Positions 38,146-50,661 of a DNA stretch of 64,000 nt are shown one piece after another; the first letter of the stretch is position 1; each line of letters opens with the position of its first letter. Both the position numbers and the translations under genes were made by a program. The notes beneath the pieces are model-generated. The model saw only the letters and a list, made by a program, of their open reading frames with translations. It was not told the DNA's origin and did not search any database. The stretch is from positions 47,938 to 111,937 of the forward strand of contig SZWC01000103.1 in NCBI GenBank assembly GCA_023375785.1, in the 5' to 3' direction. The stretch is from Penium margaritaceum (lineage: Eukaryota; Streptophyta; Zygnematophyceae; Desmidiales; Peniaceae).

Positions 38146-41100
38146 ACTGGGCACTCTAACCGTGGCTGACTCATGTTACGATTCGTAGAAGTTAAAGTCA
38201 CTTGGAAAACGTTGTGGTCATGGTCAGTGGCACATGCCAACATTGTCAAGGCATTGCGCAAAATAATCACACCGGGCCACCAGTATTCTACCTTGTTTGC
38301 ACGTGCAAGATCATGCCTAGTACATTTGCACTGTGATTGGGCACTCTGACCGTGGCTGACTCCTGTTATGAACAATAGAAGTAAAAGTCACTTGGATACA
38401 TTTGTGGTCATGGTCAGTGGCACATGCCAACTTTGTCAAGGTATTGCGCACAAACGCTGTGCGAAGCCATCAGTGTTTTACCTTGTTTATGCCTGCAAGG
38501 TCATGCACATTAGATGTGCACTGTGATTGGGCACTCTGACGGTGGCTGACTCGTGTTACGAGTCTTAAAAGTTAAGGTCACTTGGTAAGCTTTGTGGTCA
38601 TGGTCAATGGCACATGCCAACTTTGTCAAGGCATTGCGCACAATAGCCACACCAAGCCACCACTTTTCTACCTTGTTTGTACCTTAAAGATCGTGCATAG
38701 TACATCTGCACTATGATTGGGCACTCTGACTGTTGCTGACTCGTGTTACGATTCTTAGTAGTTAAAGTCGCTTGGTAAACATTGTGGTTTTGGTCAGTGG
38801 CACTTGCAAACTTTGTCAAGGCATTGAGCACAATAGCCACACCGAGCCACCAGTATTATACCTTGTTTGCACCTGCAAGATCATGCCTAGTACATCTGCA
38901 CTGTGATTGGACACTCTGACCGTGGCTGACTCGTGTTATGATTCATAGCCGTTTAATGTACTTGGTAAACTTTGTGGGCATGGTCAGTGGCACATGCAAG
39001 CTTTGTCAAGGCATTGCGCACAATAGCCGTGCCAAGCCACCAGTTTTTTACCCTATCTATACCTGCAAGGTTATGCATATTAGATGTGCACTGTGATTGG
39101 GTACTCTGACCGTGGCTGACTTGTATTATGATTCGTAGAAGTTAAAGTCACTTGGTAAACTTTGTGGTCATGGTCAGAAGCACATGCAAACATTGTCAAG
39201 GCATTGCGCACAATAGCCAGACCGAGCCACCAGTATACTACCTTGTTTGTACCTACAAGATCATGCCTAGTTCATATGCACTGTGATTGGACAATCTGAC
39301 CATGGCTGACTCGTGTTATGATCACTAGAAGTAAAAGTCACTTGGATACATTTGTGGTCATGGTCAGTGGCACATGCCAACTTTGTCAAGGCATTGCACA
39401 CAATAGCCACACCGAGCCACCAGCATTCTACCTTGTTTGAACCTGCAAGATCATGCCTAGTACATATGCACTGTAATTGGACACTCTGACCGTGGCTGAC
39501 TCGTGTTATGATCAGTATAAGTAAAAGTCAGTTGGATTCATTTGTGGTCATCGTCAGTGGCACATGCCAACTTTGTCGAAGCATTGCACACAATAGCCAC
39601 ACCGAGCCACCAGTACTCTGCCTTGTTTGTGCCTGCAAGGTCATACCCAGTATATCTGCACTGTGACTGGACACTCTGACCGTGGCTACCACGTGTTATG
39701 ATTCATAGCCGTTTAAGGTATTTGGTAAACTTTGAGGTCATGGTCAGTGGCACATGCCAACTTTGTCAAGGCATTGCGCATAGTAGCCGTGCCAAGCCAC
39801 CGGTGTTTTACCTTGTTTATACCTACAAGGTCATGCCCAATACATATGAACTGTGATTGGGCACTCTGACTGTGGCTGAATTGTGTTACGATTCGTGGAA
39901 GTTAAAGTCACTTGGTAAACTTTGTGGTCGTGGTCAGTGGCACATGCCAACTTTGTCAAGGCATTTCGCACAATAGCCACACCGAGCCACCAGTATTCTA
40001 CCTTGTTTGCACCTGCATGATCATGCCTAATTCATCTGCACTGTGATTGGACACTCTGACCGTGGCTGACTTGTGTTATGATCAATAGAAGTAAAATTTA
40101 CTTTGATACATTTGTGGTCATAGTCAGTGGCACATGCCAACTTTGTCAAGGCATTGCGCACAATAGCCACACCAAGCCACCAGTATTTTACCTTGTCTGT
40201 ACCTGCAAGATCATGCCTAGTACATTTGCACTATGATTGGATACTCTGACCGTGGCTGACACGTGTTATGATCAATAGAAGTTAAAGTCACTTGGATACA
40301 TTTGTGGTCATGGTCAGTGGCACACGCCAACTTTGTAAAGGCATTGCGCACAATAGCCACACCGAGCTACCAGTATTCTACCTTGTTTGTACCTGAAAGA
40401 TCATGCCTAGTACATCTGCACTGTGATTGGACACTCTGACCGTGGCTGACTCGTGTTATGATTCATAGTCATTTAAGGTATTTGGCAAACGTTGTGGTCA
40501 TGGTCAGTGGCACATGACAACTTTGTCAAGGCATTGCGCACATTAGCCATGCCAAGCCACCGGTTTTTTAAATTGTTTATGTGAGCAAGGTCATGCATAT
40601 TAGATGTGCACTGTGATTGGGCAGTCTGACCGTGGCTGACTTGTGTTACGATTCGTAGAAGTTAAAGTCACTTAGTAAACTTTGTGGTCATGGTCAGTGG
40701 CACATGGCAACTTTGTCAAGGCATTGCGCACAATAGCCACACCAAGCAATAAGTATTCTACCTTGTTTGTACCTGTAAGATCATGCCTAGTACATCTACA
40801 CTGTGTTTGGACACACAGACCGTGGCTGACTTGTGTAATGATCAATTGAAGTAAAAGTCACTTGGATACATTTGTGGTAGTGGTCAGTGGCACATGCCAA
40901 CTTTGTCAAGACATTGCGCACAATAGCCACACCGACCCACCAGTATTCTACCTTGTTTGTACCTGTAAGATTATGCCTAGTACATCTGCACTGTGATTGG
41001 ACACTCTGATCGTGTCTGACTTGTGTTATGGTCAATAAAAGTAAATGTAACTTGGATATATTTGTGGTCGTGGTCAGTGGCACATGCCAACTTTGTCGAG

Positions 41101-44100
41101 GCACCAGAGCCACCAGAATTCTACTTTGTTTGAACCTGCAAGATCATGCCTAGTACATCTGCTCTGTAATTGGACACTCTGACCGTGGCTGACTCGTGTT
41201 ATGATCAAAAGAAGTAAAAGTCAGTTGGACAGATTTGTGGTCATGGTCAGTGGCACATGCCAACTTTGTCGAGGCATTGCGCACAATAGCCACACCGAGC
41301 CACCAGTATTAAACATTGTTTGTACCTGGAAGGTCATACCCAGTATATCTGCACTGTGATTGGAAACTCTGACCGTGGCTAACTCGTGTTATGGTTCATA
41401 GCCGTTTGAGGTACTTGGTAAAGTTTGAGGTCATGATCAGTGGCACATGCCAACTTTGTCAAGGCATGGCGCACAGTAGCCGTGCCAAGCCACCGGTGTT
41501 TTACCTTGTTTATACGTACAAGGCCATGCCTAGTACATATGAACTGTGATTGGGCACTCTGACTGTGGCTGAATCGTGTTACGATTCGTAGAAGTTAATG
41601 TCACTTGGTAAACGTTGTGGTCGTGGTCAGTGGCACATACCAACTTTGTCAATGCATTGCGCTCAATAGCCACACCGAGCCACCAGTATTCTACCTTGTT
41701 TGCACCTACAAGATCATGCCTAATACATCTGCATTGTGATTGGACACTCTGACCATGGCTGACTTGTGTTATGATCAATAGAAGTAAAAGTCCTTTGGAT
41801 AAATTTGTGGTCATTGTCAGTGGCACATGCCAACTTTGTCAAGGCATTGCGCACAATAGCCACACCGAGCCACCAGTATTCTATCTTGTTTGTACCTGCA
41901 AGATCATGCCTAGTACATCTGCATTGTGATTGGACACTTTGACCGTGGCTGACTCGTGTTATGATCAATAGAAGTACAAGTCACTTGGATACATTTGTGG
42001 TCATGGTCAGTGGCACATACCAACTTTGTCAATGCATTGCGCTCAATAGCCACACCGAGCCACCAGTATTCTATCTTGTTTGTACCTGCAAGATCATGCC
42101 TAGTACATCTGAACTGTGATTGGGCACTCTGACTGTGGCTGAATCGTGTTACGATTCGTAGAAGTTAAAGTCACTTGGCAATCTTTGTGGTCATGGACAG
42201 TGACACATGCCAAATTTGTCAAGGCATTGCGCATAATAGCCGTAGCAAGCCACCGGTTTTTTACCTTGTTTATTCCTTAAAGTTCATGCATATAAGATGT
42301 GCACTGTGATTGGGCACTCTGACCGTGGCTGACTCGTGTTACGATCAATAGAAGTAAAAGTCACTTGGATACACTTGTGGTCATGGTCAGTGGCACATGC
42401 CAACATTTATAAGGCATTGCGCAGAATAGCCACACCAGGCCACCAGTATTGTACCATGTTTGCACCTGCAAGATCATGCCTAGTACATTTGCACTGTGAT
42501 TGGACACTCTGAACGTGGCTGACTCTTGTTATTATTCATAGAAGTTAAAGTTACTTGGTAAACTTTGTGGTCATGGTCAGTGGCACATGCCATCTTTGTC
42601 AAGGCATTGCGCACAATAGCCACACTGAGCCACCAGTATTCTACCTTGTTTGCACCTGAAAGATCATGCCTAGTACATCTGCACAGTGATCGGACACTCT
42701 GACTGTGGCTGACTCGTGTTATGATCGATAGAAGTAAAAGTCACCTGGATATATTTGTGGTCATGGTCAGTGGCACATGCCAACTTTGTCAAGGCATTGC
42801 ACGCAATAGCCACACCGAGCCACCCAAATACTACCTTGTTTGAACCTGCAAGATCATGCCTAGTACATCTGCACTGTGATTGGACACTCTGACCGTGGCT
42901 GACTCGTGTTATGATCAATTGAAGAAAAAATCAATTGGATACATCTGTGGTCATGGTCAGTGGCACATGCAAACTTTGTCAAGGCATTGCGTACAATAGC
43001 CACACCAAGCCACCAGTATTCTACCTTGTTTGTACCTGCATGGTCATGCCTAGCATATCTGCACTGTGACTGGACACTCTGACCGTGGCTGACTCGTGTT
43101 ATTATTTATAGCCATTCAAGGTACTTGGTAAACTTTGTGGTCATGGTCAGTGGCACATGCCAACTTTGTCAAGGCATTGCGCACAATAGCCGTGCCAAGC
43201 CACCAGTGTTTTACCTTGTTTATACCTACAAGGTCATGCCTAGTACATCTGAACTGTGATTGGGCACTCTTACTGTGGCTGAATCGTGTTACGATTCGTA
43301 GAAGTTAAAGTCACTTGGTAAACTTTGTGGTCATGGTCAGTGGCACATGCCAACTTTGTCAAGGCATTGCACACAAAAGCCGTGCCAAGCCACCAGTATT
43401 CTACCTTGTTTGCACCTGCAAGGTCATGCCTAGTACATCTTCAAATATGATTGGACAGTGGCACATGCCAACTTTGTCAAGGCATTGCGCACAATAGCCA
43501 CACCGAGCCACCAGTATTCAACCTTTTTTATACCTGCAAGATCATGCCTAGTATATCTGCACTGTGATTGGACACCCTGACCGTGGCTCACTCATGTTGT
43601 GATCAATAGAAGTAAAACTCTTTTGGATACATTTGTGGTCATGGTCAGTGGCACTTGACAACTTTGTCAAGGCATTGCGCACAATAGCCACACCGAGCCA
43701 CCCGTATTCTAACGTTTTTGTACCTTCAAGGGCAGGCCCATTTCATCTGCACTGTGATTGGACACTCTGACTGTGGCTGACTCGTGTTATGCATCATAGC
43801 CGTGTGAGGTACTTGGTATACTTTGTGGTCATGGTCAGTGGCACATGCCAACATTGTCAAGGCATTGCGCACAATAGCCGTGCCAAGCCACTGGGTTTTA
43901 CCTTGTTTCCACCAGCAAGGTCATGCATATTAGATGTGCACTGTGACTGGGCACTTTAACCATGGCTGACTCATGTTACGATTCGTAGAAGTTAAAGTCA
44001 CTTGGAAAACTTTGTGGTCATTGTCAGTGGCACATGCCAACATTGTCAAGGCATTGCACACAATAGCCACACCGGGCCACAATTATTCTACCTTGTTTGC

Positions 44101-47100
44101 ACCTGCAAGATCATGCCTAGTACATCTGCACTGTGATTGGACACCCTGACCGTGGCTGACTCGTGTTATGATCAATAGGAGAAAAAATCACGTGGATACA
44201 CTTGTGGTCATGGTCAGTGGCACATGCCAGCTTTGTCACGACATTGCGCACAATAGCCACACCAAGCCACCTGTATTCTACCTTGTTTAGACTTGCAAGG
44301 TCATGCTCAGTGTATCTGCACTGCGATTGGACACTCTGACCATGGCTGACTCGTGTTATGATTCATAGCCGTTTAAGGTACTCAGTAAATTTTGTGGTCA
44401 TGGTCAGTGGCACATGCCAACTTTGTCAAGGCATCGCACACAATTGCCATGCCAAGCCACCAGTTTTTTTACCTTGCTTATGCCTGCAAGGCCATGCGTA
44501 TTAGATGTGCACTGTGATTGGGCACTCTAACTGTGGCTGACTTGTGTTACGATTATTAGAAGTTAAAGTCACTTGGTAAGCTTTGTGGTCATGGTCAGTG
44601 GTACATGTCAACTTTATCAAGGCATTTCGCACAATAGCCACACCAAGCCACCAGTATTCTACCTTGTTTGCACCTGAAATATTGTGTCAGTACATCTGCA
44701 ATGTGATTGGGCACTCTGACTGTTGCTAACTCGTTTTACGATTCATAGAAGTTAAAGTCACATGGAAACCTTTGTGGTAATGGTCTGTGGCACATGCCAA
44801 CTTTGTCAAGGCATTGCGTAAAATAGCCACACCAATCCACCAGTATTATACCTTGTTTGCACCTGCAATATCATGCTTATTACATCTGCACTGAGATTGG
44901 AAACTCTGACCGTGGCTGACTCGTGTTATGATTCATAGCCGATTAATGCACTTGGTAAACGTTGTGGTCATGGTCAGTGGCACATGCCAACTTTGTCAAG
45001 GCATTGTGCACAATAGCCGTAACAAGCCACCGGTTTTTTACCCTGTTTATACCTGCAAGGTCATGCATATTAGATGTGCACTGTGATTGGGTACTCTGAC
45101 CGTGGCTGACTCGTGTTACGATTCCTAGATGTTAAAGTCACTTGTAAACTTTGTGGTCATGGTCAGAGGCACATGCAAACTTTGTCAAGGCATTGCGCAC
45201 AATGGCCACACCGAGCCACCATTATTCTACCTTGTTTGTACCCGCAAGATCATGCCTACTACAGATGCACTGTGATTGGACAATCTCACCATGGCTGACT
45301 CGTGTTATGATCAATAGAAGTAAACGTCACTTGGATACACTTGTCGTTATGGTCAGTGGCACATGCCAACTTTGTCAAGGCATTGTGCACAATAGCCACA
45401 CCGAGCCACCAGTATTCTACCTTGTTTGCACCTGCAAAATCATGCCTAGTACATCGTACTGTGATAGGATGCTCTGACTGTGGCTGACTCGTGTTATGAT
45501 CAATAGAAATAAAAGTCACTTGGATATAATTGTGGTCATGGTCAGTGGCACATGCCAAATGTTTCAAGGCATTGCACACAATAGCCACACACGCCACCAG
45601 CATTCTACCTTGTTTGAACCTGCAAGATCATGCCTAGTACATCTGCACTGTAATTGGACACTCTGATCGTGGCTGACTCGTGTTATGATCAATAGAAGTA
45701 AAAGTCAGTTGGATACATTTGTGGTCTTTGTCAGTGGCACATGCCAACTTTGTCCAGGCATTGCGCACAATAGCCACACTGAGCCACCAGAATTATACCC
45801 AGTTTGTATCTGCAAGGTCATGCCCAATATATCTGCACTGTGATTGGACACTCTGACCATGGCTGACGCGTGTTATGATTCATAGCCGTTTAAGTAACTT
45901 GGTAAATTTTGTGGTCATGGTCAGTGGCACATGCCAACTTTGTCAAGGCATTGCGCACAATAGCTGTGCCAAGCCAGCGGTGTTTTACCTTTTTTCTACC
46001 TACAATTTCATGCCTAGTACATATGAACTGTGATTGGGCACTCTGACTGTGGCTGAATCGTGTTACGATTCGTAGAAGTTAAAGGCACTTGGTAAACCTT
46101 TTGGTCATGGTCAGTGGCACATGCCAACTTTGTCAAGGCATTGCACATAATAGCCATGCCAAGCCACAAGTATTCTACCTTGTTTGCCCTTGCAAGATCA
46201 TGCCTAGTACATCTGCACTTTGATTGGACACTCTGACCGTGGCTGACTCGTGTTATGATCAATAGAAGTAAACGTCACTTGGATACATTTGTGGTCATGG
46301 TCAGTGGTACATGCTAACTTTGTCAAGGCATTGCGCACAATAGCCACACCGAGCCACTAGTTTTCTACCTTCTTTATACCTGCAAGATCATGCCTAGTAC
46401 ATCTGCACTGTGATTGGATACTCTGACCGTGGTTGACTCGTGTTATGATCAATAGAAGTAAAAGTCACTTGGATACATCCGTGGTCATGGGCAGTGGCAC
46501 ATAACAACTTTGTCAAGGCATTGCGCACAATAGCCACTCCGAGCCACCCGTTGTCTACCTTGTTAGTACTTGCATGGTCATGCCTAGTTCATCTGCACTG
46601 TGATCGGACACTCTGACCGTGGCTGACTCGTGTTATGATTCATAGCCGTGTGAGGTACTTGGTATACTTTGTGGTCATGGTAACTGGCACATGCCAACAT
46701 TGTCAAGGCATTGCGCGCAATAGCCGTGCCAAGCCACCGGTTTTTCACCTTTTTTATACATGTACGGACATGCATGTTAGATGTGCACTGTGACTGGGCA
46801 CTCTAACCGTGGCTGACTCATGTTACGATTCGTAGAAGTTAAAGTCACCTGGAAAACTTTGTGGTCTTGGTCAGTGGCACATGCCGACATTGTCAAGGCA
46901 TTGCGCAAAATAGCCACACCGAGCCACCAGTATTCTACCTTGTTTGCACCAGCAAGATCATGCCTAGTAAATCTGCACTGTGATTGGACACTCGAACTGT
47001 GGGTGACTCCTGTTTTCATCAATAGAACTAAATGTCACTTGGATACGTTTGTGGGCATGGTCAGTGGCACATGCCAACTTTGGCAAGATATTGCGCACAA

Positions 47101-47296
47101 TAGCCACACCAAGCAACCTGTACTGTACCTTGTTTACACCTCGAAGGTCATGCCCAGTATATGTGCACTGTGATTGGACACTCTGACCGTGGCTGACTCG
47201 TGTTATGATTCATAGCCGTTAAAGGTACTTGGTAAATTTTGTGGTCATGGTCAGTGGCACATGCCAACTTTGTCAAGGCATTGCGCACAATAGCCA

Positions 47297-47297
47297 N
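47297..47297. other. single N between satellite and the 2.3-kb segment
   Basis: TAGCCA is followed by N and then by CGCAGACGGGG, the start of non-satellite sequence. The left edge of the 2.3-kb segment is therefore a scaffold join and has not been read through. Confidence 0.9.
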
Positions 47298-47299
47298 CG

Positions 47300-47605
47300 C
47301 AGACGGGGCTCCATGGACCACTCTGCATACCGTGTGAAGAGAGTGATGATGCTAGAAGAAGGGTGCAAGCAGAACAGAGGGAGGTGGCGCGGCGTCTGCA
47401 GGAACAACGAGAAAGGGAGTCTGGGGAAGGAGAGCGCAGGGTGACTCCACGGAGAAGCCCCAAGGCGCGTAATGAAGGGGTGCGACAGGAGGGCCTCCAT
47501 CGGGAGTTGGAGGCAGTGCCGTGGACAAGATGGGCGGAGGAGGAGTATCCCTCACCGGACAAGAAAGAAGGGGAGACCGCATCGGAGAAGGAACCGGGAC
47601 GGTAG
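47300..47605 (+). CDS. hypothetical charged protein, 5'-partial
   Basis: The frame is open from the scaffold join to a TAG at 47603-47605, giving 101 residues with no ATG, so the start (if real) lies in the gap or in another exon. The product is rich in Arg, Glu and Gln. One run, REVARRLQEQRERE (about residues 24-37), looks helical or coiled-coil, and it is followed by RRVTPRRSPKARN and a Pro/Glu/Lys tail. I recognise no domain. Similar low-complexity charged proteins are common among predicted proteins of repeat-rich algal and plant genomes and may derive from gag-like transposon proteins. A long open frame on the opposite strand covers the same bases, so coding status and strand are both uncertain. 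Confidence 0.3.
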   Translation, partial: QTGLHGPLCIPCEESDDARRRVQAEQREVARRLQEQRERESGEGERRVTPRRSPKARNEGVRQEGLHRELEAVPWTRWAEEEYPSPDKKEGETASEKEPGR

Positions 47606-48157
47606 GAGTACGGCGGATGATCCAACGGAGGGAGCGGAGCGGGATGAACGAAACCAGGAGAGGAGACATGGATGGACGAGGACGTCCAGCTTGTTTTACG
47701 GGAGTAGGGTATAACAGTGTTAATGATGTTTCGTTCATCCACCGGACAACGAGAGAAAGGGGAGCCGGAACCCGGGTTCAAGGAGGAAAATGAAAAAGGG
47801 GAGACCGGCGGATCATCCAACGACCGCTCGGGCGAGAGAAAGAGATTATCGAGAGGGCAGTTCAACTCCGGGAAGCGACGAGGCGCAGGGGAGATATTGC
47901 GGCGGGCGGTGTGAACCAACCCAAACCTACCGAGAAGGAGAGGAGTGCGGCCCGAGGCTAGTTTGATGGGAGCGGAGCCGCGTCCAAACCTTGAAGATAG
48001 GAGCGGCATTCGAAGCGCCTTATCCAAAGGCGTTTTGATGTGCGAGCCGCGAAGTGGGGCTGGAGAGTGAGAGGAGATCAGGGAAGAGGCGCCGTGAGGA
48101 GGGGATAAAAAGAGGAAGGATGAGAAAAAGGAGACTGCTGATCAGATAAACTGCTGA
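47606..48157. other. non-coding stretch with inverted repeat and motif copies
   Basis: It lies between the two open frames. It holds two copies of the 17-bp motif (47611-47627 and 47806-47822, differing at one base) and the 13-bp inverted repeat GGATGAACGAAAC / GTTTCGTTCATCC with a 73-nt loop. The plus strand is purine-rich. Short frames on both strands look like by-products of composition. Confidence 0.5.
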
Positions 48158-48418
48158 CGCGAGCCGACGAAAAACTGCTCCTCTGCTAGGACACGGACCA
48201 AGGCAGTGCCTTCCGAACCTTCCAGCCCACGACTCCAAGGCCCCGCGGCTCACGAGCGGGTCACGCCACGGGTCGCCCGTCTGACGCGAAGACGGGAGGC
48301 TTGTCCTGCGACCATCGCTGAGGCCGAGAGATTGCTGCCCCTCGGTTCGAGCGTACCATCGAGCGGGATCCGCGCTGCGTCGCGGCGGTGCGGGTGTGGG
48401 CGTGCGTGCCGACTTCGA

Positions 48419-49009
48419 ATGGGAAGGCCGCTTCCCGAGGAGCACGTCGCGGAGCCGTCATGGCCTGGCCCTGAGTTTCCCCGAGAGCACCAACCACCGC
48501 GTTCGAGGCGCTTCCCGTGGGACTCTCCGGTGACCTTCTACGCCATCTGCAGTTGCTGCAATGTCCCGCACCGGCTCGGAGCACGGACGATCCTCGGAGT
48601 GATGCAGTGGGCGCACCACCCGGCAGGCGGAGCCCTGGAGCAGTTCTGGCAGCCGTGGCTACAGAGGCTGCCCAGAGACGACGAGCCACACCGCGTGGAG
48701 AGTTGGCAGGAGGTCGCGCGGGACGTCGGATTACGCGCAGCAGAGGCGGCCGAAGAGCGAGCAGAGGCTTTCCGAGCCTACCGCCGCTATCAGCGAGAGT
48801 TGGCCCGCCTACAGACGGAGGAGCCGATTCGTTTGTTGTCTCCTGCAGGTCGCCGCAGTGCTGGGCCATTGGAGTTGCGTTGCGCCGCTCCAAGGCTGGT
48901 CGACGAGGTCGTTGGGCACCGCACGGTGCTCATGCAGGAGCCGTCAACCGCTGACAATCCGGAGACTCGGGAAGCTTACGGTTTGAGGGTGCTGCTTGGT
49001 GATGCCTAG
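48419..49009 (+). CDS. hypothetical protein (196 aa), function unknown
   Basis: The frame is open from 48158 to a TAG at 49007-49009. The first in-frame ATG is at 48419, giving 196 residues. The upstream 87 codons are also open and could be exon sequence. Residues 1-35 are Pro-rich. A short segment FYAICSCCNVPHR (40-52) has three Cys, and FWQPWLQRL (76-84) is aromatic. Residues about 95-132 form a strongly amphipathic Ala/Glu/Arg helix (RAAEAAEERAEAFRAYRR). I do not recognise the family. Codon third positions are G/C-rich, unlike the AT-leaning satellite around it. It may be a captured gene fragment or a transposon accessory protein. Antisense frames also exist, so coding is plausible but not shown. 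Confidence 0.4.
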   Translation: MGRPLPEEHVAEPSWPGPEFPREHQPPRSRRFPWDSPVTFYAICSCCNVPHRLGARTILGVMQWAHHPAGGALEQFWQPWLQRLPRDDEPHRVESWQEVARDVGLRAAEAAEERAEAFRAYRRYQRELARLQTEEPIRLLSPAGRRSAGPLELRCAAPRLVDEVVGHRTVLMQEPSTADNPETREAYGLRVLLGDA

Positions 49010-49592
49010 GTTGCTTGTCGCTTAGTAGGGAGGTAGATTGCTGGATTATGCTTTCTCTTAGTTAAGCTTGCCTGTTTGTACTTTCTTCTAGTCAAGTGTT
49101 CATTCTGCAATCTCTCAGAATCCCGTCTCTTACGTGGTTAGGCAAAGTCTCTTGGTGTCCTGATATACGGTGGATGATTGACCGTCAATGCCTGGTGAGA
49201 AAATAGAAGAGCAAATTCCCCGGTTGTCCTGCGCTAATAGTTAAGCTAAAGAACACATCATCCGTTGAATGATTGACCGTACTGGACGAAGTTGAGATGA
49301 ATTAATTGCTGAAGTGACTACACAGGGACCTTCTTCGGGCACCACAGTGTTGACGGGAGACGAAACACGATCGAGGGAGGTCCGGCGAATAATTCGTCGA
49401 AGGGCCGTTGAGGACCCGCTCGGGGAACTATCCGGCGGACCATTCATCGAACGTTGTTTTGCGTAGAGTAGGTTCGGAATAGAGTAAGATTGGAGGAACG
49501 AAGTGTGGGAATAGCTCAGAGGGAGCGAATACTTGCGGAGCTGATCCTCGCATACTGTCAGACCCCGATTCCGGCCGAAAGCGAAAAAGGGT
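49010..49592. other. non-coding right part of the 2.3-kb segment
   Basis: This runs from the stop codon to the satellite. The first 150 bp are T-rich, as in a 3' untranslated region. Degenerate copies of the 17-bp motif follow at 49168-49184, 49264-49279, 49383-49399 and 49433-49453. The last 100 bp show nothing recognisable. Confidence 0.5.
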
Positions 49593-50661
49593 ATAACACC
49601 AAGCCACCGGTTTTTAACCATTTCTATACCTGCAAGGTCATGCCTAGTACATCTGAACTGTGATTTGGGCACTCTGACTGTGGCTGAATTGTGTTACAAT
49701 TCGTAGAAGTTAACGTCACTTGGTAAACTTTGTGGTCATGGTCAGTGGCACATGCCAACTTTGTCAAGGCATTGCGCACAATAGCCACACTGAGACACCA
49801 GTATTCTACCTTGTTTGCACTTGCAATATCATGCCTAGTACATCTGTACTGTGATTGGAAACTCTGACCGTGGCTGACTCATGTTATGATCATTAGAAGT
49901 AAAAGTCACTTGGATACATTTGTGGTCATGGTCAGTCGCACATGCCAACTCTGTCAAGGCATTGCGCACAATAGCCACACCGAACCACCAGTATTCTACC
50001 TTGTTTATACCTATAACGTCATGCCCAGTATATCTGCACTGTGATTGGACACTCAGACCGTGGCTGACTCATGTTATGATTCATATTTGTTTAAGGTACT
50101 TGGTAAAGATTGTGATCATGGTCTGTGGCACATGCCAACATTGTCAAGGCATTGCGCAGAATAGCCGTGCCAAGCCACCGGTTTTTTACCTTGTTTGTAC
50201 CTGCAAGATCATGCCTAGTACATCTGAACTGTGATTGGGCACTCTGACTGTGGCTGATTCGTGTTAGGATTCGTAGGAGTTAAAGTCACCTGGTAATCTT
50301 TGTGGTCATGGTCAGTGGCACATGCCAACTTTGTCAAGGCATTGCACACAATAGCCACACCAAACCACCATTATTCTACCTTGTTTGCACCTGCAAGATC
50401 ATGCCTAGTACATCTGCACTGTGATTGGGCACTCTGACTGTGACTGACTCGCGTTATGATCAAAAGAAGTAGAAGTCACTTGGATACATTTGTGGTCGTG
50501 GTCAGTGGCACATGCCAACTTTGTCAAGGCATTGCGCACAATAGCCACACGGAGTCACCAGAATTCGACCTTGTTTGCCCCTGCAAGATCATGCCTAGTA
50601 CATATGCATTGTGATTGGACACTCTGACCGTGGCTGACTCGTGTTATGATTCATAGCTGCT

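Larger units (their letters stand above)
26442..47296 (+). repeat. 190-bp satellite array, plus orientation (block 4)
   Basis: This is the largest uninterrupted satellite block, about 110 monomers including an N gap (34725-35175) and a single N (34343). Between about 26.8 and 30.4 kb a hybrid subtype dominates, with type A left domains followed by GGGTACTCTG and TTATGATTCGTAGAAG. From about 30.5 kb the A-B-C succession prevails. Shortened units occur: about 118 bp between cores at 43338 and 43456, and 173 bp between 41075 and 41248. The last unit stops at CACAATAGCCA before the N at 47297. Confidence 0.97.
47298..49592. mobile_element. 2.3-kb GC-rich non-satellite segment, possible insertion
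   Basis: This is a GC-rich block within plus-orientation satellite. On the right the satellite resumes at ACACCAAGCCACC (49593), which continues the phase left off at TAGCCA (47296). It carries two open frames (47300-47605 and 48158-49009), a 13-bp inverted repeat (47642-47654 and 47728-47740), and a 17-bp motif of the type CGGCGGATGATCCAACG repeated on both sides. No transposase, RT or terminal repeat is recognisable. It could be a decayed mobile element or captured genic DNA. Confidence 0.5.

Noticed and set aside
47298-48027. Minus-strand frame of about 240 codons, Ser/Pro/Arg-rich
   Set aside because: No recognisable domain, and its end runs into the satellite through an N. Equally likely a shadow of composition. 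It does make the plus-strand call at 47300-47605 uncertain.
48261-48893. Minus-strand 210-codon frame
   Set aside because: Antisense to the 48158-49009 frame, low-complexity Ala/Arg/Pro, no motif. Its start codon is not a clear ATG context.
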